This document shows, in pieces, positions 1 to 8,055 of a stretch of 27,333 nucleotides of DNA. The number at the start of each line of letters is the position of its first letter. Position 1 is the stretch's first letter. This DNA is from CAZCEC01 sp964497615. Lineage in GTDB: Bacteria; Chloroflexota; Anaerolineae; Anaerolineales; UBA6663. Location of the stretch: positions 1 to 27,333 of the forward strand of contig CAZCEC010000083.1 in assembly GCA_964497615.1 (NCBI GenBank). The letters run 5' to 3'. The notes under the pieces were generated by a model. The model was not told where the DNA came from, did not search any database, and worked only from the letters and a program-made list of their open reading frames with translations. Both the position numbers and the translations under genes were made by a program.

Positions 1-457
1 TGAGGCGGCGCACGTTCTCGGCGTCGCCGGCATTGGAGATCAGGCCGAGCTTGTAGCCCTGCGCGGCGAGGGCTTGCAGGGTGGGGTGCAGGCCGGGGAC
101 GGGCTGCCAGCGCGTCTCGCTGGACCGATAGTAGGCGGCCACGGCCTGGGCCAGCACGTCTGGCGCGGGAGGCGGCGCGCCCAACTCTTCCAGGGTGGCG
201 CTCAGCAGGTAGCCGGTGGTGTATTCCACCCAGTCGCTTTGGCGCTGCGCGTCGTACTCGCGGACGCGGGCGGCGAAGCGCGCCAGGAAGTCGGCCCCGT
301 CCAGGTCGTATCCGGCGTCGGCCAGGGCGCTCAGCAGGTCGGCCTGCATCCGGTCCAGGGTGGCGGCCCAGCTTTGCCCATCCGGGGTGTGGATGAGGGT
401 GTGGCCGAGGTCGAAGATCAGCCCGGCGAGGGGCGGTGCGGGTGGCGCATCGGTCAC
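1..457 (-). CDS. HAD-superfamily hydrolase, N-terminal part (runs off the window)
   Basis: About 152 residues are visible; the 3' end lies beyond the left edge. The N-terminus reads LIFDLGHTLIHT, the HAD motif I with the nucleophile Asp; the usual second Asp of DxDxT is Gly here, a variant seen in part of the family. A helical cap region follows, then GYKLGLISNAGD, which is motif II (the Ser/Thr of hhhS/TN). This is the layout of phosphatase-like HADs of the YjjG/REG-2 kind; substrate unknown. The start is taken as GTG at 457: the nearby ATG (462) runs into TGA at once. The gene begins 4 bp after the stop of the beta-helix gene, so the two are probably co-transcribed. Motifs III and IV are not in view, so activity cannot be judged. 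Confidence 0.8.
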   Translation of the reverse strand, partial: MTDAPPAPPLAGLIFDLGHTLIHTPDGQSWAATLDRMQADLLSALADAGYDLDGADFLARFAARVREYDAQRQSDWVEYTTGYLLSATLEELGAPPPAPDVLAQAVAAYYRSSETRWQPVPGLHPTLQALAAQGYKLGLISNAGDAENVRRL

Positions 458-461
458 GGCA

Positions 462-3194
462 TTACTGGCCCGGTATCTCCGCGTAGGTCACCAGCGGCAG
501 GCGCAGCTTGTAGCCATCGATGTTTTCATCGTAGCCGATATCGGGCTGCGGGCCGTAGGGGCGCGCGTCGCCGTCGAAGTCGTCGTTCACGCCGGTGCCG
601 GGCGCGGCCCGGTCGCGGGCAGCGGAGAACTCGCCCAGGTGGTAGTTGCCGGCCAGCGGTGCGATGAAGCCCGCCGGGCCAAAGACGTTGTGGGCGCCGC
701 CGGCCACGCCCACGGTGGGTGTGGCGACGCCGGAGAACAGGTTGTAGTCGCCAAACACGGCGCCCAACGCCGCCTCGATGCCGGTGGCATAGTTGGCCAG
801 CAGGGTATTGGTGATGCCGGCCTGGGCGGTGCCAGTGAAGTAGAGCGCGCTGCCCGCCGCGGCGGTGGGCGTGGCGATGGTGGCGTGCAGGATTTCGACC
901 GTTTGGGTGGTGTAGGCCGCGAGGGCGTGGCCCTGGCCGCCGGTGGCAGTGTTGCCCGCCAGCAGCGTGTTCACCAACAGCGCCCCGCCGCCTCCCACCA
1001 GGATCCCGCCGCCGCTTTGCCCCTGGTTGCCCAGCAGTTGCGCCTGGGTGAGGGTGAGGCCCTTGAAGGCGTAGATGCCGCCGCCGAACCCAGGTGCGGT
1101 GTTGCCCTGGAACGTTCCGCCGCTGATGGTGGTGGGGCCGAACAGGTAGGCGCCCCCGGCGAAGTTGGCGCTGTTGCTCAGCACGTCGGTATCCACCAGG
1201 GTGCCGGTGCCATACACACACAGGCCGCCCCCGCCGCCGCCCCCCACCACCTGATTGGCGCGGAACTCGCTGTCAACGATCATGGCCGGCGCCGCCGTGC
1301 TCAGCAGGCCCGCGCCCGCACAGGCGACGGCCTGGTTGCCGGTGAAGCTGACCTGGCTGAGGGTGATGGCAGCGGCCGCGCGCAGGCCGCCCATGCCGAA
1401 GGTGGTGGCGGTGTTGCCGGCGAACTGCGAATCCTGGATGGCGGCCGCGCCGCCCACGTACAGCCCGCCCGTCTCGCCGCTCTGGTTGCCGGTGAACTCG
1501 GCCCCGCTGACGCTGGCGGTGCGGAGCAGGGTGGCCCCGCCGCCGATGCCGTTGGTGAGCACGGCGGTGTTGCTCATAAAGACCGTGTTGGTGAGCGTGG
1601 TGGTGTACCAGCTATACAGCCCGCCGCCATAGCTGTAGGCCGAGTTGCTGATGAAGACCGTGCCGCTGAGGGTGGCGGTGCCGAAAGCCACCATCCCGCC
1701 GCCGCCGTAGCCCTCGGCGCCGCTGGTGTTGTTCTCGAACAGGCCGCCCACCACTTCGGCGTGTTCCACGGCCGCCGCGGCGCCGCCGTTGTAGGCGGAA
1801 GTGTTGCCTTCAAAGAGCGTATCGGTGAGGGTGAGCACGCTGTCGGACCAGATGCCGGCGCCGGAGCAGAAGCCGGTGCAGTCGTTGTCGGAGAAGGCTG
1901 CGCCGCTCACCTGCGCCGACCGCGCCCAGACCGCCCCGCCGTTGGATTCCGCCGTGTTGCGCGCGAAGGTGGTGCCGGTGACGGACAGCAGGGCGTTGAT
2001 CGCCAGCGCGCCGCCGGTGCAACTGCCGGTGCAGGCGTTGTCGTGGATCGAGCCGCCCACGATATCGGCGGACTGGATCCAGGCGGCCCCGCCGTTCAGG
2101 GCCGCTGTGTTGTGGTGAAACTCGGTGTCGAGAATGCTGGCGGGCACGCGCGAATACAGCGCGCCCCCGCGATTGCCGGAGGTGTTGCCGCCAAATTCGC
2201 CGCCGGCAATGCTGAGGAAGCCGTCGTCCACGAAGGCGGCGCCGCCGCGCGCGTCGGTGTAGACGGCCGAGTTGCTGAGAAAGATCGTGTTGGTGAGGGT
2301 AGTGGTGACCCAGGCGAACAGCGCGCCGCCGTAGGTGTAGGCCGAGTTGCTGATGAACTGCGTGCCGCTGATATCGGCCGGGCCAAAGGCCACCAGCCCG
2401 CCGCCGCCAAAGCCGGAGTTGCCGCTGGTGTTGTTCTGGAACAGGCCGCCGGTGACCAGCACGCGCGTCACGCCGCCCGCCCCGCCGCCGTTGTAGGCCG
2501 AGGTGTTGGACTGGACGATGGTGTTGCTGAGCGTGAGCGCGCCCTGCGCGAACAGCCCGGCCCCCGAGCAGAAGCCGGTGCACTGGTTGCGCTCGAAGGT
2601 GCTGTCACTGACCGTCAGGTCCAGGCCCCATAAGCCGCCGCCGTTGGAGGCGGAGGTGTTGCTGATGGCGGTGACATTGCTGACGACGGCGGTGGCGGAG
2701 ATGTAGGCGCCGCCGCCCAGGTTGCCGGTGGTGTTGTCGCTGATGATGAGGCTGTAGAGAAAGACCGGCGCGTTGGTCAGACTGCGGAGGCCGCCGCCCG
2801 AGATGCCGCTGCTGCCGCCGGTGAGGGTCAGCTCGGCCAGGGTGATGGACTGCGACACGGCGGCGGTGATGGTGAGGACCCGTTGGCCGCTGACGGCGCG
2901 GATGATGGTGGTGGCCGCGCCGCCCGGAAACCCCTTGAGCGAGACGCTCTTGCTCAGGGTCACGCTCTCGGTGTAGGTTCCGGCCGGGATGTAGATAGTA
3001 TCGCCCGCGGAGATGGACGGATTGTTGATGCAGGCCTGGATGGTGGCGCCGCACACGCCGCCCACCACCCAGTCGGCGGCGTGCGCCACGCCCGGCCCGC
3101 GCAGGGCCAGCAGCAGGCCCGCCACCAATCCCAAAGCCGACCACGGCGCCGCCAGCCACATCCACCGCTGCTGCCACAACGTTCGCTTCACCAT
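462..3194 (-). CDS. Secreted right-handed beta-helix (polymorphic-membrane-protein-like) surface protein
   Basis: 910 residues. Residues 1-39 form a signal peptide with basic start, Leu/Ala-rich core and an AHA cleavage-type end before ADW. Then comes a segment of the type GATIQACINN...GDTIYIPAGTYTESVTL, typical at the head of parallel beta-helix proteins, followed by some thirty short rungs with NNTS/SN(S/T)A and GGG(L/A) turns. The end carries a DFDGDARPYGPQPDIGYDE segment resembling choice-of-anchor-Q domains, then KLRLPLVT. The frame is open from 3281, but ATG 3194 is preferred: it has GGAGAG five bases upstream and starts directly with the signal peptide. Residues coded by 1569-1900 and 2271-2602 are an internal duplication with a 702-bp offset. 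Probably an exported adhesin- or stalk-like surface protein; the ligand cannot be guessed. Confidence 0.85.
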   Translation of the reverse strand: MVKRTLWQQRWMWLAAPWSALGLVAGLLLALRGPGVAHAADWVVGGVCGATIQACINNPSISAGDTIYIPAGTYTESVTLSKSVSLKGFPGGAATTIIRAVSGQRVLTITAAVSQSITLAELTLTGGSSGISGGGLRSLTNAPVFLYSLIISDNTTGNLGGGAYISATAVVSNVTAISNTSASNGGGLWGLDLTVSDSTFERNQCTGFCSGAGLFAQGALTLSNTIVQSNTSAYNGGGAGGVTRVLVTGGLFQNNTSGNSGFGGGGLVAFGPADISGTQFISNSAYTYGGALFAWVTTTLTNTIFLSNSAVYTDARGGAAFVDDGFLSIAGGEFGGNTSGNRGGALYSRVPASILDTEFHHNTAALNGGAAWIQSADIVGGSIHDNACTGSCTGGALAINALLSVTGTTFARNTAESNGGAVWARSAQVSGAAFSDNDCTGFCSGAGIWSDSVLTLTDTLFEGNTSAYNGGAAAAVEHAEVVGGLFENNTSGAEGYGGGGMVAFGTATLSGTVFISNSAYSYGGGLYSWYTTTLTNTVFMSNTAVLTNGIGGGATLLRTASVSGAEFTGNQSGETGGLYVGGAAAIQDSQFAGNTATTFGMGGLRAAAAITLSQVSFTGNQAVACAGAGLLSTAAPAMIVDSEFRANQVVGGGGGGGLCVYGTGTLVDTDVLSNSANFAGGAYLFGPTTISGGTFQGNTAPGFGGGIYAFKGLTLTQAQLLGNQGQSGGGILVGGGGALLVNTLLAGNTATGGQGHALAAYTTQTVEILHATIATPTAAAGSALYFTGTAQAGITNTLLANYATGIEAALGAVFGDYNLFSGVATPTVGVAGGAHNVFGPAGFIAPLAGNYHLGEFSAARDRAAPGTGVNDDFDGDARPYGPQPDIGYDENIDGYKLRLPLVTYAEIPGQ

Positions 3195-3289
3195 CGCCGC
3201 TCTCCTCTGCCGCGTCCCGCCCCGAGACGCGCACATGGGCACCGCCTCCAAGTGACCGATATGATATCGCGTTTCGGGCAACTTGCATC

Positions 3290-3318
3290 TTGATAATCAT
3301 TCAGCCTCGGGTTACACT
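3290..3318 (+). promoter_or_regulatory. Sigma70-type promoter of the cysteine-cluster gene
   Basis: TTGATA (3290-3295), a 17-bp spacer and TACACT (3313-3318). The predicted start lies near 3325, giving a leader of about 28 nt that contains the AAAGGAG ribosome site at 3339-3345. It is the best -35/-10 pair seen in the window. Confidence 0.6.
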
Positions 3319-3352
3319 CGGTTCATATTCTGAACCGCAAAGGAGCGACGGG

Positions 3353-3967
3353 ATGAACACCGACGATACGGAGCCTCTGATGATCAATGGGCGGCGCGTG
3401 CACCGCGGGCTGCTGGAGGCGCGGCCCATGCGCCGCTGCGAGCTGGTGGAGTGCCAGAGCTATTGCTGTTCCGGGGGCGTGTACATTCACCACCGGCAGG
3501 TGGACGACATCCTGGCGCATCAGGACCTGATCAAGCCGCTGCTGCCGCCCGAGCGGCGCGACGCCAGCCAGTGGTTCGAGGGCGACGAAGGGCTGGACGA
3601 GGACTATCCCGAGGCGGGCACCGGCACCGGCACGGCGGTGGTGGAGGACCCCACGCACCCGGCCGGGCAGACGTGCATCTTCCTGCTGCCGGAGAGCCGC
3701 TACTGCGCGCTGCAATCGGCGGGGATGGCGCAGGGCGAGCACCCCTGGCGCTTCAAGCCCTTCTACTGCGCGCTGCACCCGCTGGGGCTGGATGGGCAGG
3801 AACTGGTGCTGGTGGAAGGGAGCGAGATGTACCTGGACGGCGGAAGCTGCAACCGCTCGACGGATGGCTCGGTGGTCCCGGTCTATAAGCTGTTCGAGCC
3901 GGAGGCCAAGCTGGTGCTGGGGGAGGCGGGGTACCGGCAGTTGGAGGCGGCGGCGGAGGGGGAATAG
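3353..3967 (+). CDS. Cysteine-cluster protein (YkgJ/DUF3109-like)
   Basis: 204 residues, soluble, with eight cysteines. The N-terminal group C29-x4-C34-x3-C38-C39 (in CELVECQSYCCSGG) plus C108, C118, C138 and C164 resembles the YkgJ/DUF3109 class thought to hold Zn or an Fe-S centre. The paired YCAL motifs at about 118 and 138 are notable. The start is ATG 3353, six bases after AAAGGAG, rather than the longer frame from 3290, which would overlap its promoter. It is a single-gene unit, divergent from the beta-helix gene. The family's biochemical role is not known to me; metal binding is inferred from the cysteines only. The exact family name is the uncertain part. Confidence 0.7.
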   Translation: MNTDDTEPLMINGRRVHRGLLEARPMRRCELVECQSYCCSGGVYIHHRQVDDILAHQDLIKPLLPPERRDASQWFEGDEGLDEDYPEAGTGTGTAVVEDPTHPAGQTCIFLLPESRYCALQSAGMAQGEHPWRFKPFYCALHPLGLDGQELVLVEGSEMYLDGGSCNRSTDGSVVPVYKLFEPEAKLVLGEAGYRQLEAAAEGE

Positions 3968-3970
3968 GGC

Positions 3971-4073
3971 AGGGGACTCAGGGGAAGGGCATGAGGGGTA
4001 TAAGGGGTATAAAGGGTATAAGGGGCTCAGCGTGCCCTTCATACCCCTCATGCCCCTTATACCCTTTATGCCC
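3971..4073. repeat. Inverted pair of G-run / C-run arrays between convergent genes
   Basis: G arm 3971-4026: G-runs of 3-4 separated by 5-6 nt (ACTCA, TATAA, TATAAA). C arm 4035-4073 repeats the pattern in reverse. 4005-4026 and 4052-4073 pair at 21 of 22 positions around a 25-nt loop. It lies exactly between the ends of two convergent genes, so it may act as a two-way terminator, although no clear U-tract follows. The G arm also fits a quadruplex pattern. Confidence 0.7.
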
Positions 4074-4081
4074 TTCTTAGT

Positions 4082-4528
4082 TTAGGCCCACTGAGTCAGG
4101 TCGAAATCCTCGGCGAAGGGGTTGACGTAGCGGACGTATTCGAGGCTGCGGCCGGGGGTGAAGTCTTCGGTGAAGATGACGGGCACCTGGTTGAGGCGGG
4201 CCGTGGCCCAGAGCTGCGCGTCGTAGTACGACAGGTGGTGGTCGCGCACGCCGCGCGCGGCCTCGAGGACGATGGACACGGTCAGGTCGAACACACTGAA
4301 CGACTTCGCGAAGCGCTCCACCTCCACGAGGGCTTGGGCCGCGGGCAGCACGGGCCGCAGGCGCCGGGTGGCAGCCGCCATGAATTCAGCCAGGCATTGA
4401 ATGCTAAGACAGCCTTGGCCGTCAAAACTGAGCGTGTTGGTGACTTGAATGGCCTGGGACTGCTTCTCGCGGGAACCCTGATCAAACATGTATATCAGGA
4501 CATTGGAGTCCAGCAGGATGTGGGCCAC
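4082..4528 (-). CDS. vapC: PIN-domain ribonuclease toxin (VapC-like)
   Basis: 148 residues, the normal size of a single PIN domain. The acidic set is complete: D7 in LLDSNVLIY, E48 in CLAEF, D103 in YYDAQLWA and D122 in TEDF, which together would bind the metal ions for RNA cleavage. VapC toxins are endoribonucleases, often of tRNA or 23S rRNA; the target here is unknown. It begins 5 bp after the stop of the ribbon-helix-helix gene upstream, in antitoxin-then-toxin order. The gene ends against the inverted G-run array. GC is somewhat lower than in the flanking genes, as often with mobile toxin-antitoxin modules. Confidence 0.88.
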   Translation of the reverse strand: MAHILLDSNVLIYMFDQGSREKQSQAIQVTNTLSFDGQGCLSIQCLAEFMAAATRRLRPVLPAAQALVEVERFAKSFSVFDLTVSIVLEAARGVRDHHLSYYDAQLWATARLNQVPVIFTEDFTPGRSLEYVRYVNPFAEDFDLTQWA

Positions 4529-4533
4529 GCTGG

Positions 4534-4833
4534 TCAGGCCTCGTCCTCAATGTCCGGGCCGTAGCGCGCCAGTCGTTCCTCGTACAATTCTTCGCGGTTC
4601 CACCGGTAAGGTTCGCCCGTAATCCCCAACTCGCGCCGCGCCAGGGCGTCCTTGATTAAGGCCTCCATAGCTGATCGGTCGCGCGACACGGGCTGTGATT
4701 TGACGCCGGTATGTGCCTGATCGAGCGCCTGCCGGATCACCTCCGCCTCGCTGACGCCGCGCGCCTCGGCGAGGCGTTTGAGTTGCTGGTCCTGCCGTTT
4801 TTCCAGGTAGATTTGCTTGCGTACCTTAGCCAT
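4534..4833 (-). CDS. Ribbon-helix-helix antitoxin (VapB/CopG-like)
   Basis: 99 residues. The first 40 (KVRKQIYLEKRQDQQLKRLA, then SEAEVIRQALDQA) form a ribbon-helix-helix: one beta strand with alternating polar residues and two helices. The charged C-terminal half should wrap the toxin. Its ATG at 4833 follows GGAGG at 4839-4843. It is the first gene of a two-gene unit with the PIN toxin. Such antitoxins usually repress their own promoter, and a tandem 12-bp repeat overlapping a TATAAT box lies just upstream. Confidence 0.85.
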   Translation of the reverse strand: MAKVRKQIYLEKRQDQQLKRLAEARGVSEAEVIRQALDQAHTGVKSQPVSRDRSAMEALIKDALARRELGITGEPYRWNREELYEERLARYGPDIEDEA

Positions 4834-4849
4834 CGGGCGCCTCCTGAAT

Positions 4850-4873
4850 ATACATCACATTATACATCACATT
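4850..4873 (-). promoter_or_regulatory. Tandem 12-bp repeat over the -10 box: candidate antitoxin operator
   Basis: Two perfect adjacent copies of ATACATCACATT (plus strand) at 4850-4861 and 4862-4873. On the minus strand their junction makes a TATAAT (4864-4859). A weak TTGGCG lies 15 bp further upstream (4885-4880), inside the end of the glycosyltransferase gene. Ribbon-helix-helix dimers commonly bind tandem sites of about this size, so autorepression is a reasonable inference. The glycosyltransferase stop codon (4872-4874) touches the second copy. Confidence 0.6.
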
Positions 4874-7800
4874 AGGGCGCGCCAACCGGCCCCACCACCA
4901 CCGCGTCCGCCCCCGTCTCCGCGACGATGAGCCGCTGGCCGGTCTCCGGGTGGTAGAAGCCGAAGCGGAAGGTGTAGGCGCCGGGGGGCAGGTCGAAGGC
5001 GTATTCGTCGGGGACGTACTCACCGGGCTGCCACAGGTGGGTGGGGTAGGCGCCGGACTGCGGGGCGCCGTCGCGCTGGGCCACCAGCGCGCCCGCCGCG
5101 TCGAGGACGTGGACGAAGGCGGTGTAGTCCACCGGTGTCCCCGTCTCACCTTGATAGACCAGCGTGATCGTCGCGGGCTGGCCGGCGGCCACCGGTGCGA
5201 AGGTGTAGCCGCGCAGGGCGAACAGGGCGGGCTGGCCGGCGGGCGCGAAGCTGGCGGTCAGCGGCACGTCGAACGGCAGCGGGTCGTAGCGGCGGTCCAC
5301 GGCCTGCACATCGAGCGCCGCCAGCGTGGCCGCGCCGAGGCCGGGGACGAGGACGCTCAGTTCGGTGGGCGCGGCTGGCTGATCGGCGGGCACAAACACT
5401 TCGTAGCGGTCCACCAGCACGCTGCCGGGAGGAAGAGTGCTGAGGGGCAGCGCGCCGCGCGCGGCGGGGCCGCTGTACAACGTGCTCGCGCCGAGCGCGA
5501 TGGAGAGCGTCTGGGCGGCGGCGGGCGGCGTTTGGTGCGCCTGCCAGAAGAGCGTGAGCAACAGGCGTTCGCCCTGGCGCGGCGAAGGGGTGTTGAGCGA
5601 GTAGCCCAACAGGGCGGGCGCGGCGTCGAGGCCGGTGTTGGCAAGGGGCGCGGTGATCGTGTTTTCGGCCAGCAGGGCATCGAGGCCGGCCTGCATGGTG
5701 CCGGGCAGGCGGATGGGTGGCAGCGCGGCGCGCTCGCCCGCGAAGCCGCCGTTGGCGTCGAGATGCGGCAGGCTGGCCTGCTGGCCAGCCGAGAACACAC
5801 CCACGCGCAGGACGTAGCCGCCGGGGGGCAGGCCGGCGGGCAGGGGCACGGCCAGGCGCGTGAGCAGGGTGTCGCCGGGCTGCCACTGCTCGGACGGGTA
5901 GCTGAAGCCGCCGCTCTGCGCCCACACCGCACCGGCCGAGTCAGTCAGGCGGGCATAGGGCAGGTAGTCGCCCGCGTCCGGCAGGTTCTCCACGGTCCAG
6001 CGCAAATCCACCAGCAGATGATCGGCGCTGGTCACGATGTTGTAGCCCGCCAGCGTGATAACGTTGGCGAAGTTCTCATTTAAAGGAGAGAAGGCGGGCA
6101 GGGGCGGGGCGGCCCCGGCGGGGAAGGCGTAGGCTCGGAAGATCGGCACGCCGTCCGGGTCCAGGGGCGCGGCGTCCAGGTACGGCGCCCAGGCGGCGAT
6201 CCACTCGTCCGGCGGGGACGCGGAGCGGGCGAACAGGTAGAGCGCGGGGCCTTGGGCCGGGAGGGCGATGGACGTGCCGCCCGTCAGCCAGTTGATTTGG
6301 TCGAAGTCGCGGGCGAGATAGGCCAGGGTGGGGTGGCGGTAGTGGATGGCGGAGACGTAGATGGATGTGCCGCTCAGATCGCTGGCATTGAGATAGCCGG
6401 CGATGAGGGTGAGGTCGGCGTCGTTGTTCTGCGGCTGGGCAGGGAGCCGCGCCCAAACATCGAAGTAGTTGCGACCCGTGGCGTAGAAGGTGCCCGCCAG
6501 CGCGATGACGGTGACGACGGCCAGGGGATAGGCATACGGGATGAGCGGGCCGGGCCACAGCCGCTGGACAAAGCGATAGCAGGCCAGCAGGCCGCGCGCC
6601 GGGAAGGCGAACAATAGCGGGATCAGCCCGAAGGCGCGGACGTTGGAGGGGAAGATGTCGTGGACGGCCAGGGCGGTGGGAAGGAGGAAGGCGGGCAGCC
6701 AGGCGAGGAGCATCAGCTCGGCGGCCAGTCTTATCCGGTTGGGGGGCAGGGGGGCGGATGAGCGAGCATGCTCGCTCACCCGCCCCCCTGCTGCTCTACT
6801 CGCTCGCCACGCGCTGCGCAGCGTGACCAGCAGGCCGATGACGAAGAAGAAGCCAACAACGGGGCCGAACAGGGGCAGGCCGGGAATGTTAAAGCGGTCG
6901 TACGGTTCGCCGTTGAGGAACACCATCTCCAGCGCGCGGCGCAGGCCGGTGAGTAATAACGCTCCCTCGCCCGCGCGGGGCGTCACCTGCCCGGCGCGGT
7001 TGAGGAAGTCGTCCGGGTGCCGGAGGAAGTACAGGCCGAGGGGGAGGAAGGCGAGCAGGGCGGACAGGGTGTACACGCCGAAGGCAGTCAAGGTCGGACG
7101 AAGGACGAAAGACGAACCCCACGAAATGCTGTGGGGCAGGTGACGAAGGTCGGATGACCGCGATGGATCATCCTTCGCGCCGGAACTTGTCATTTCGACG
7201 GGCGGGGTTGGCCCGGAGAAATCTGTTGACTGGCTGGCGGCGGGGGGAACAGATTCCTCACCGCGCAAAACCGGCGCGGTTCGGAATGACATGCCCCTGC
7301 GCCGGTCCTGCCGCCAGGCGCCCCACAGCAGCACGGCCCAGAAGACGGCCAGGGGCACGGGCAAGAGCCGCGCGGCCAGGTAGGTGTAGGCGGCCAGGCC
7401 GGTGAAGAGGCCCGCCAGGGCAAACCAGACGAAGGACGAAGGACGATAGACGAATTGGGCGGCCTTCGTCCTTCGTCGTTCGTCTTTCGTCGAAGCAATA
7501 CCCGCCTCGTGCACCAACGACCACGCACCCCGCACCAGGAACCCCACCGCCAGCGCCTGCACCACCGGCTCGCTGATGACGCGGAAGCCGAAGCGCGAGA
7601 AGACGACATGGAAGAAGGCCGTCGCCAGGAAGACGGCGCCCAGGGCGGCGGCGGGCAGGCCGCTCTCGCCGTCGCCGCGCAGGGTTTCGCGCAGGGCGAA
7701 GAACCCGGCCGGGATGGCGAGGATGCCCAGGGTGGCCGCCGCCAGCCGCAGGGCGAAGACCGACGAGCCGATGAGCTTGAACCACAGCGCCAGCCAGTAG

Positions 7801-7997
7801 TAGTACAGGGCTTCATGCCCGGTATAGGCGGTGATGAAGAGGGGCCGATAGCCGTTGAAGGCGACCTCGTTGCCCAGCAGGGCCGTGGCGGCCAGGTCGT
7901 AGTGCAGGCCGGGGGGCACGTCGTTCAGCCGCGACAGGCGCAGAAACGCGCCCGCGAGGACGATGAGGACGAGCAGGAGGTAGTAGCGGCGGGGCAC
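4872..7997 (-). CDS. GT39/PMT-like membrane glycosyltransferase with C-terminal beta-sandwich region
   Basis: 1041 residues. The first ~500 hold about ten to twelve membrane segments. Between TM1 and TM2 is GLHYDLAATALLGNEVAFNG, the position of the catalytic acidic loop in GT-C enzymes; the frequent DE pair is DL here. Such enzymes use polyprenyl-phosphate sugars to modify proteins or glycans outside the cell. After a TM near residue 490 comes a soluble part to the end, with repeated beta-sandwich units (W.PGDTLLTRLAVPLPAGLPPGGYVLRVG and similar). The start is GTG 7997, six bases after TATCCT, so the message may be leaderless. Oddity: four palindromic repeats lie in frame within loops (about residues 169-190, 236-270, 275-301 and 404-417). 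They add low-complexity hydrophilic peptide without breaking the frame. Confidence 0.85.
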   Translation of the reverse strand: MPRRYYLLLVLIVLAGAFLRLSRLNDVPPGLHYDLAATALLGNEVAFNGYRPLFITAYTGHEALYYYWLALWFKLIGSSVFALRLAAATLGILAIPAGFFALRETLRGDGESGLPAAALGAVFLATAFFHVVFSRFGFRVISEPVVQALAVGFLVRGAWSLVHEAGIASTKDERRRTKAAQFVYRPSSFVWFALAGLFTGLAAYTYLAARLLPVPLAVFWAVLLWGAWRQDRRRGMSFRTAPVLRGEESVPPAASQSTDFSGPTPPVEMTSSGAKDDPSRSSDLRHLPHSISWGSSFVLRPTLTAFGVYTLSALLAFLPLGLYFLRHPDDFLNRAGQVTPRAGEGALLLTGLRRALEMVFLNGEPYDRFNIPGLPLFGPVVGFFFVIGLLVTLRSAWRASRAAGGRVSEHARSSAPLPPNRIRLAAELMLLAWLPAFLLPTALAVHDIFPSNVRAFGLIPLLFAFPARGLLACYRFVQRLWPGPLIPYAYPLAVVTVIALAGTFYATGRNYFDVWARLPAQPQNNDADLTLIAGYLNASDLSGTSIYVSAIHYRHPTLAYLARDFDQINWLTGGTSIALPAQGPALYLFARSASPPDEWIAAWAPYLDAAPLDPDGVPIFRAYAFPAGAAPPLPAFSPLNENFANVITLAGYNIVTSADHLLVDLRWTVENLPDAGDYLPYARLTDSAGAVWAQSGGFSYPSEQWQPGDTLLTRLAVPLPAGLPPGGYVLRVGVFSAGQQASLPHLDANGGFAGERAALPPIRLPGTMQAGLDALLAENTITAPLANTGLDAAPALLGYSLNTPSPRQGERLLLTLFWQAHQTPPAAAQTLSIALGASTLYSGPAARGALPLSTLPPGSVLVDRYEVFVPADQPAAPTELSVLVPGLGAATLAALDVQAVDRRYDPLPFDVPLTASFAPAGQPALFALRGYTFAPVAAGQPATITLVYQGETGTPVDYTAFVHVLDAAGALVAQRDGAPQSGAYPTHLWQPGEYVPDEYAFDLPPGAYTFRFGFYHPETGQRLIVAETGADAVVVGPVGAP
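6749..6788. repeat. 40-bp near-perfect palindrome inside the glycosyltransferase gene
   Basis: Outer arms GGGGGGCGG and CCGCCCCCC flank TGAGCGAGCATGCTCGCTCA, centred on GCATGC; only one base pair is mismatched. It codes for the hydrophilic loop GGRVSEHARSSAP between two membrane segments. Confidence 0.85.
7096..7173. repeat. Cluster of small hairpins and a GACGAAGGAC-type tract inside the glycosyltransferase gene
   Basis: A GACGAAGGAC/GACGAAAGAC tract (7096-7116) is followed by CCCCAC...GTGGGG (7117-7136) and GGATGA...TCATCC (7152-7173). The first tract belongs to the same family as the palindrome at 7428-7491. All of it is read in frame as a loop before the TM starting LTAFGVYTL. Confidence 0.7.
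7189..7290. repeat. 102-bp GTCATT...AATGAC palindromic element inside the glycosyltransferase gene
   Basis: The ends are GTCATTTCGA and TCGGAATGAC. Inner arms GAGAAATCTGTT and AACAGATTCCTC pair around a short loop. I recognise this as the kind of dispersed intergenic element common in environmental bacteria. Its 102 bp is a multiple of three, and it is translated as 34 extra loop residues. Confidence 0.8.
7428..7491. repeat. 64-bp GACGAAGGAC palindrome inside the glycosyltransferase gene
   Basis: 27-bp arms 7428-7454 and 7465-7491 built from GACGAAGGAC-type units, separated by a 10-bp loop. It codes for a charged stretch (TKDERRRTK) and beyond. The same unit recurs at 7096-7116 and, outside genes, at 11934-11947. 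Confidence 0.85.
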
Positions 7998-8003
7998 GGG
8001 ATA

Positions 8004-8009
8004 AGGATA
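8004..8009 (-). promoter_or_regulatory. Possible -10 box for leaderless transcription of the glycosyltransferase
   Basis: TATCCT on the minus strand, with six bases between it and the GTG at 7997. No ribosome site is visible. No clear -35 was found, so this is tentative. Confidence 0.3.
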
Positions 8010-8055
8010 GCATTATCCGGCGGGGCCGCGCGTCGATTGGCCGCCTGGAGGCCGA

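Noticed and set aside
216..2633. An 805-codon open frame on the plus strand
   Set aside because: It is the exact antisense of the beta-helix gene. Its composition (Ala/Gly/Val/Arg repeats, no domain) and lack of a ribosome site show a shadow of GC-rich codon bias.
4950..6083. A 377-codon plus-strand frame
   Set aside because: Antisense to the glycosyltransferase C-terminal region; Gly/Arg/Gln-rich with no recognisable fold.
4872..7997. Glycosyltransferase as a pseudogene because of repeat insertions
   Set aside because: The frame stays open across all four repeats, the insertions lie in loops, and the membrane segments and C-terminal domains are intact.
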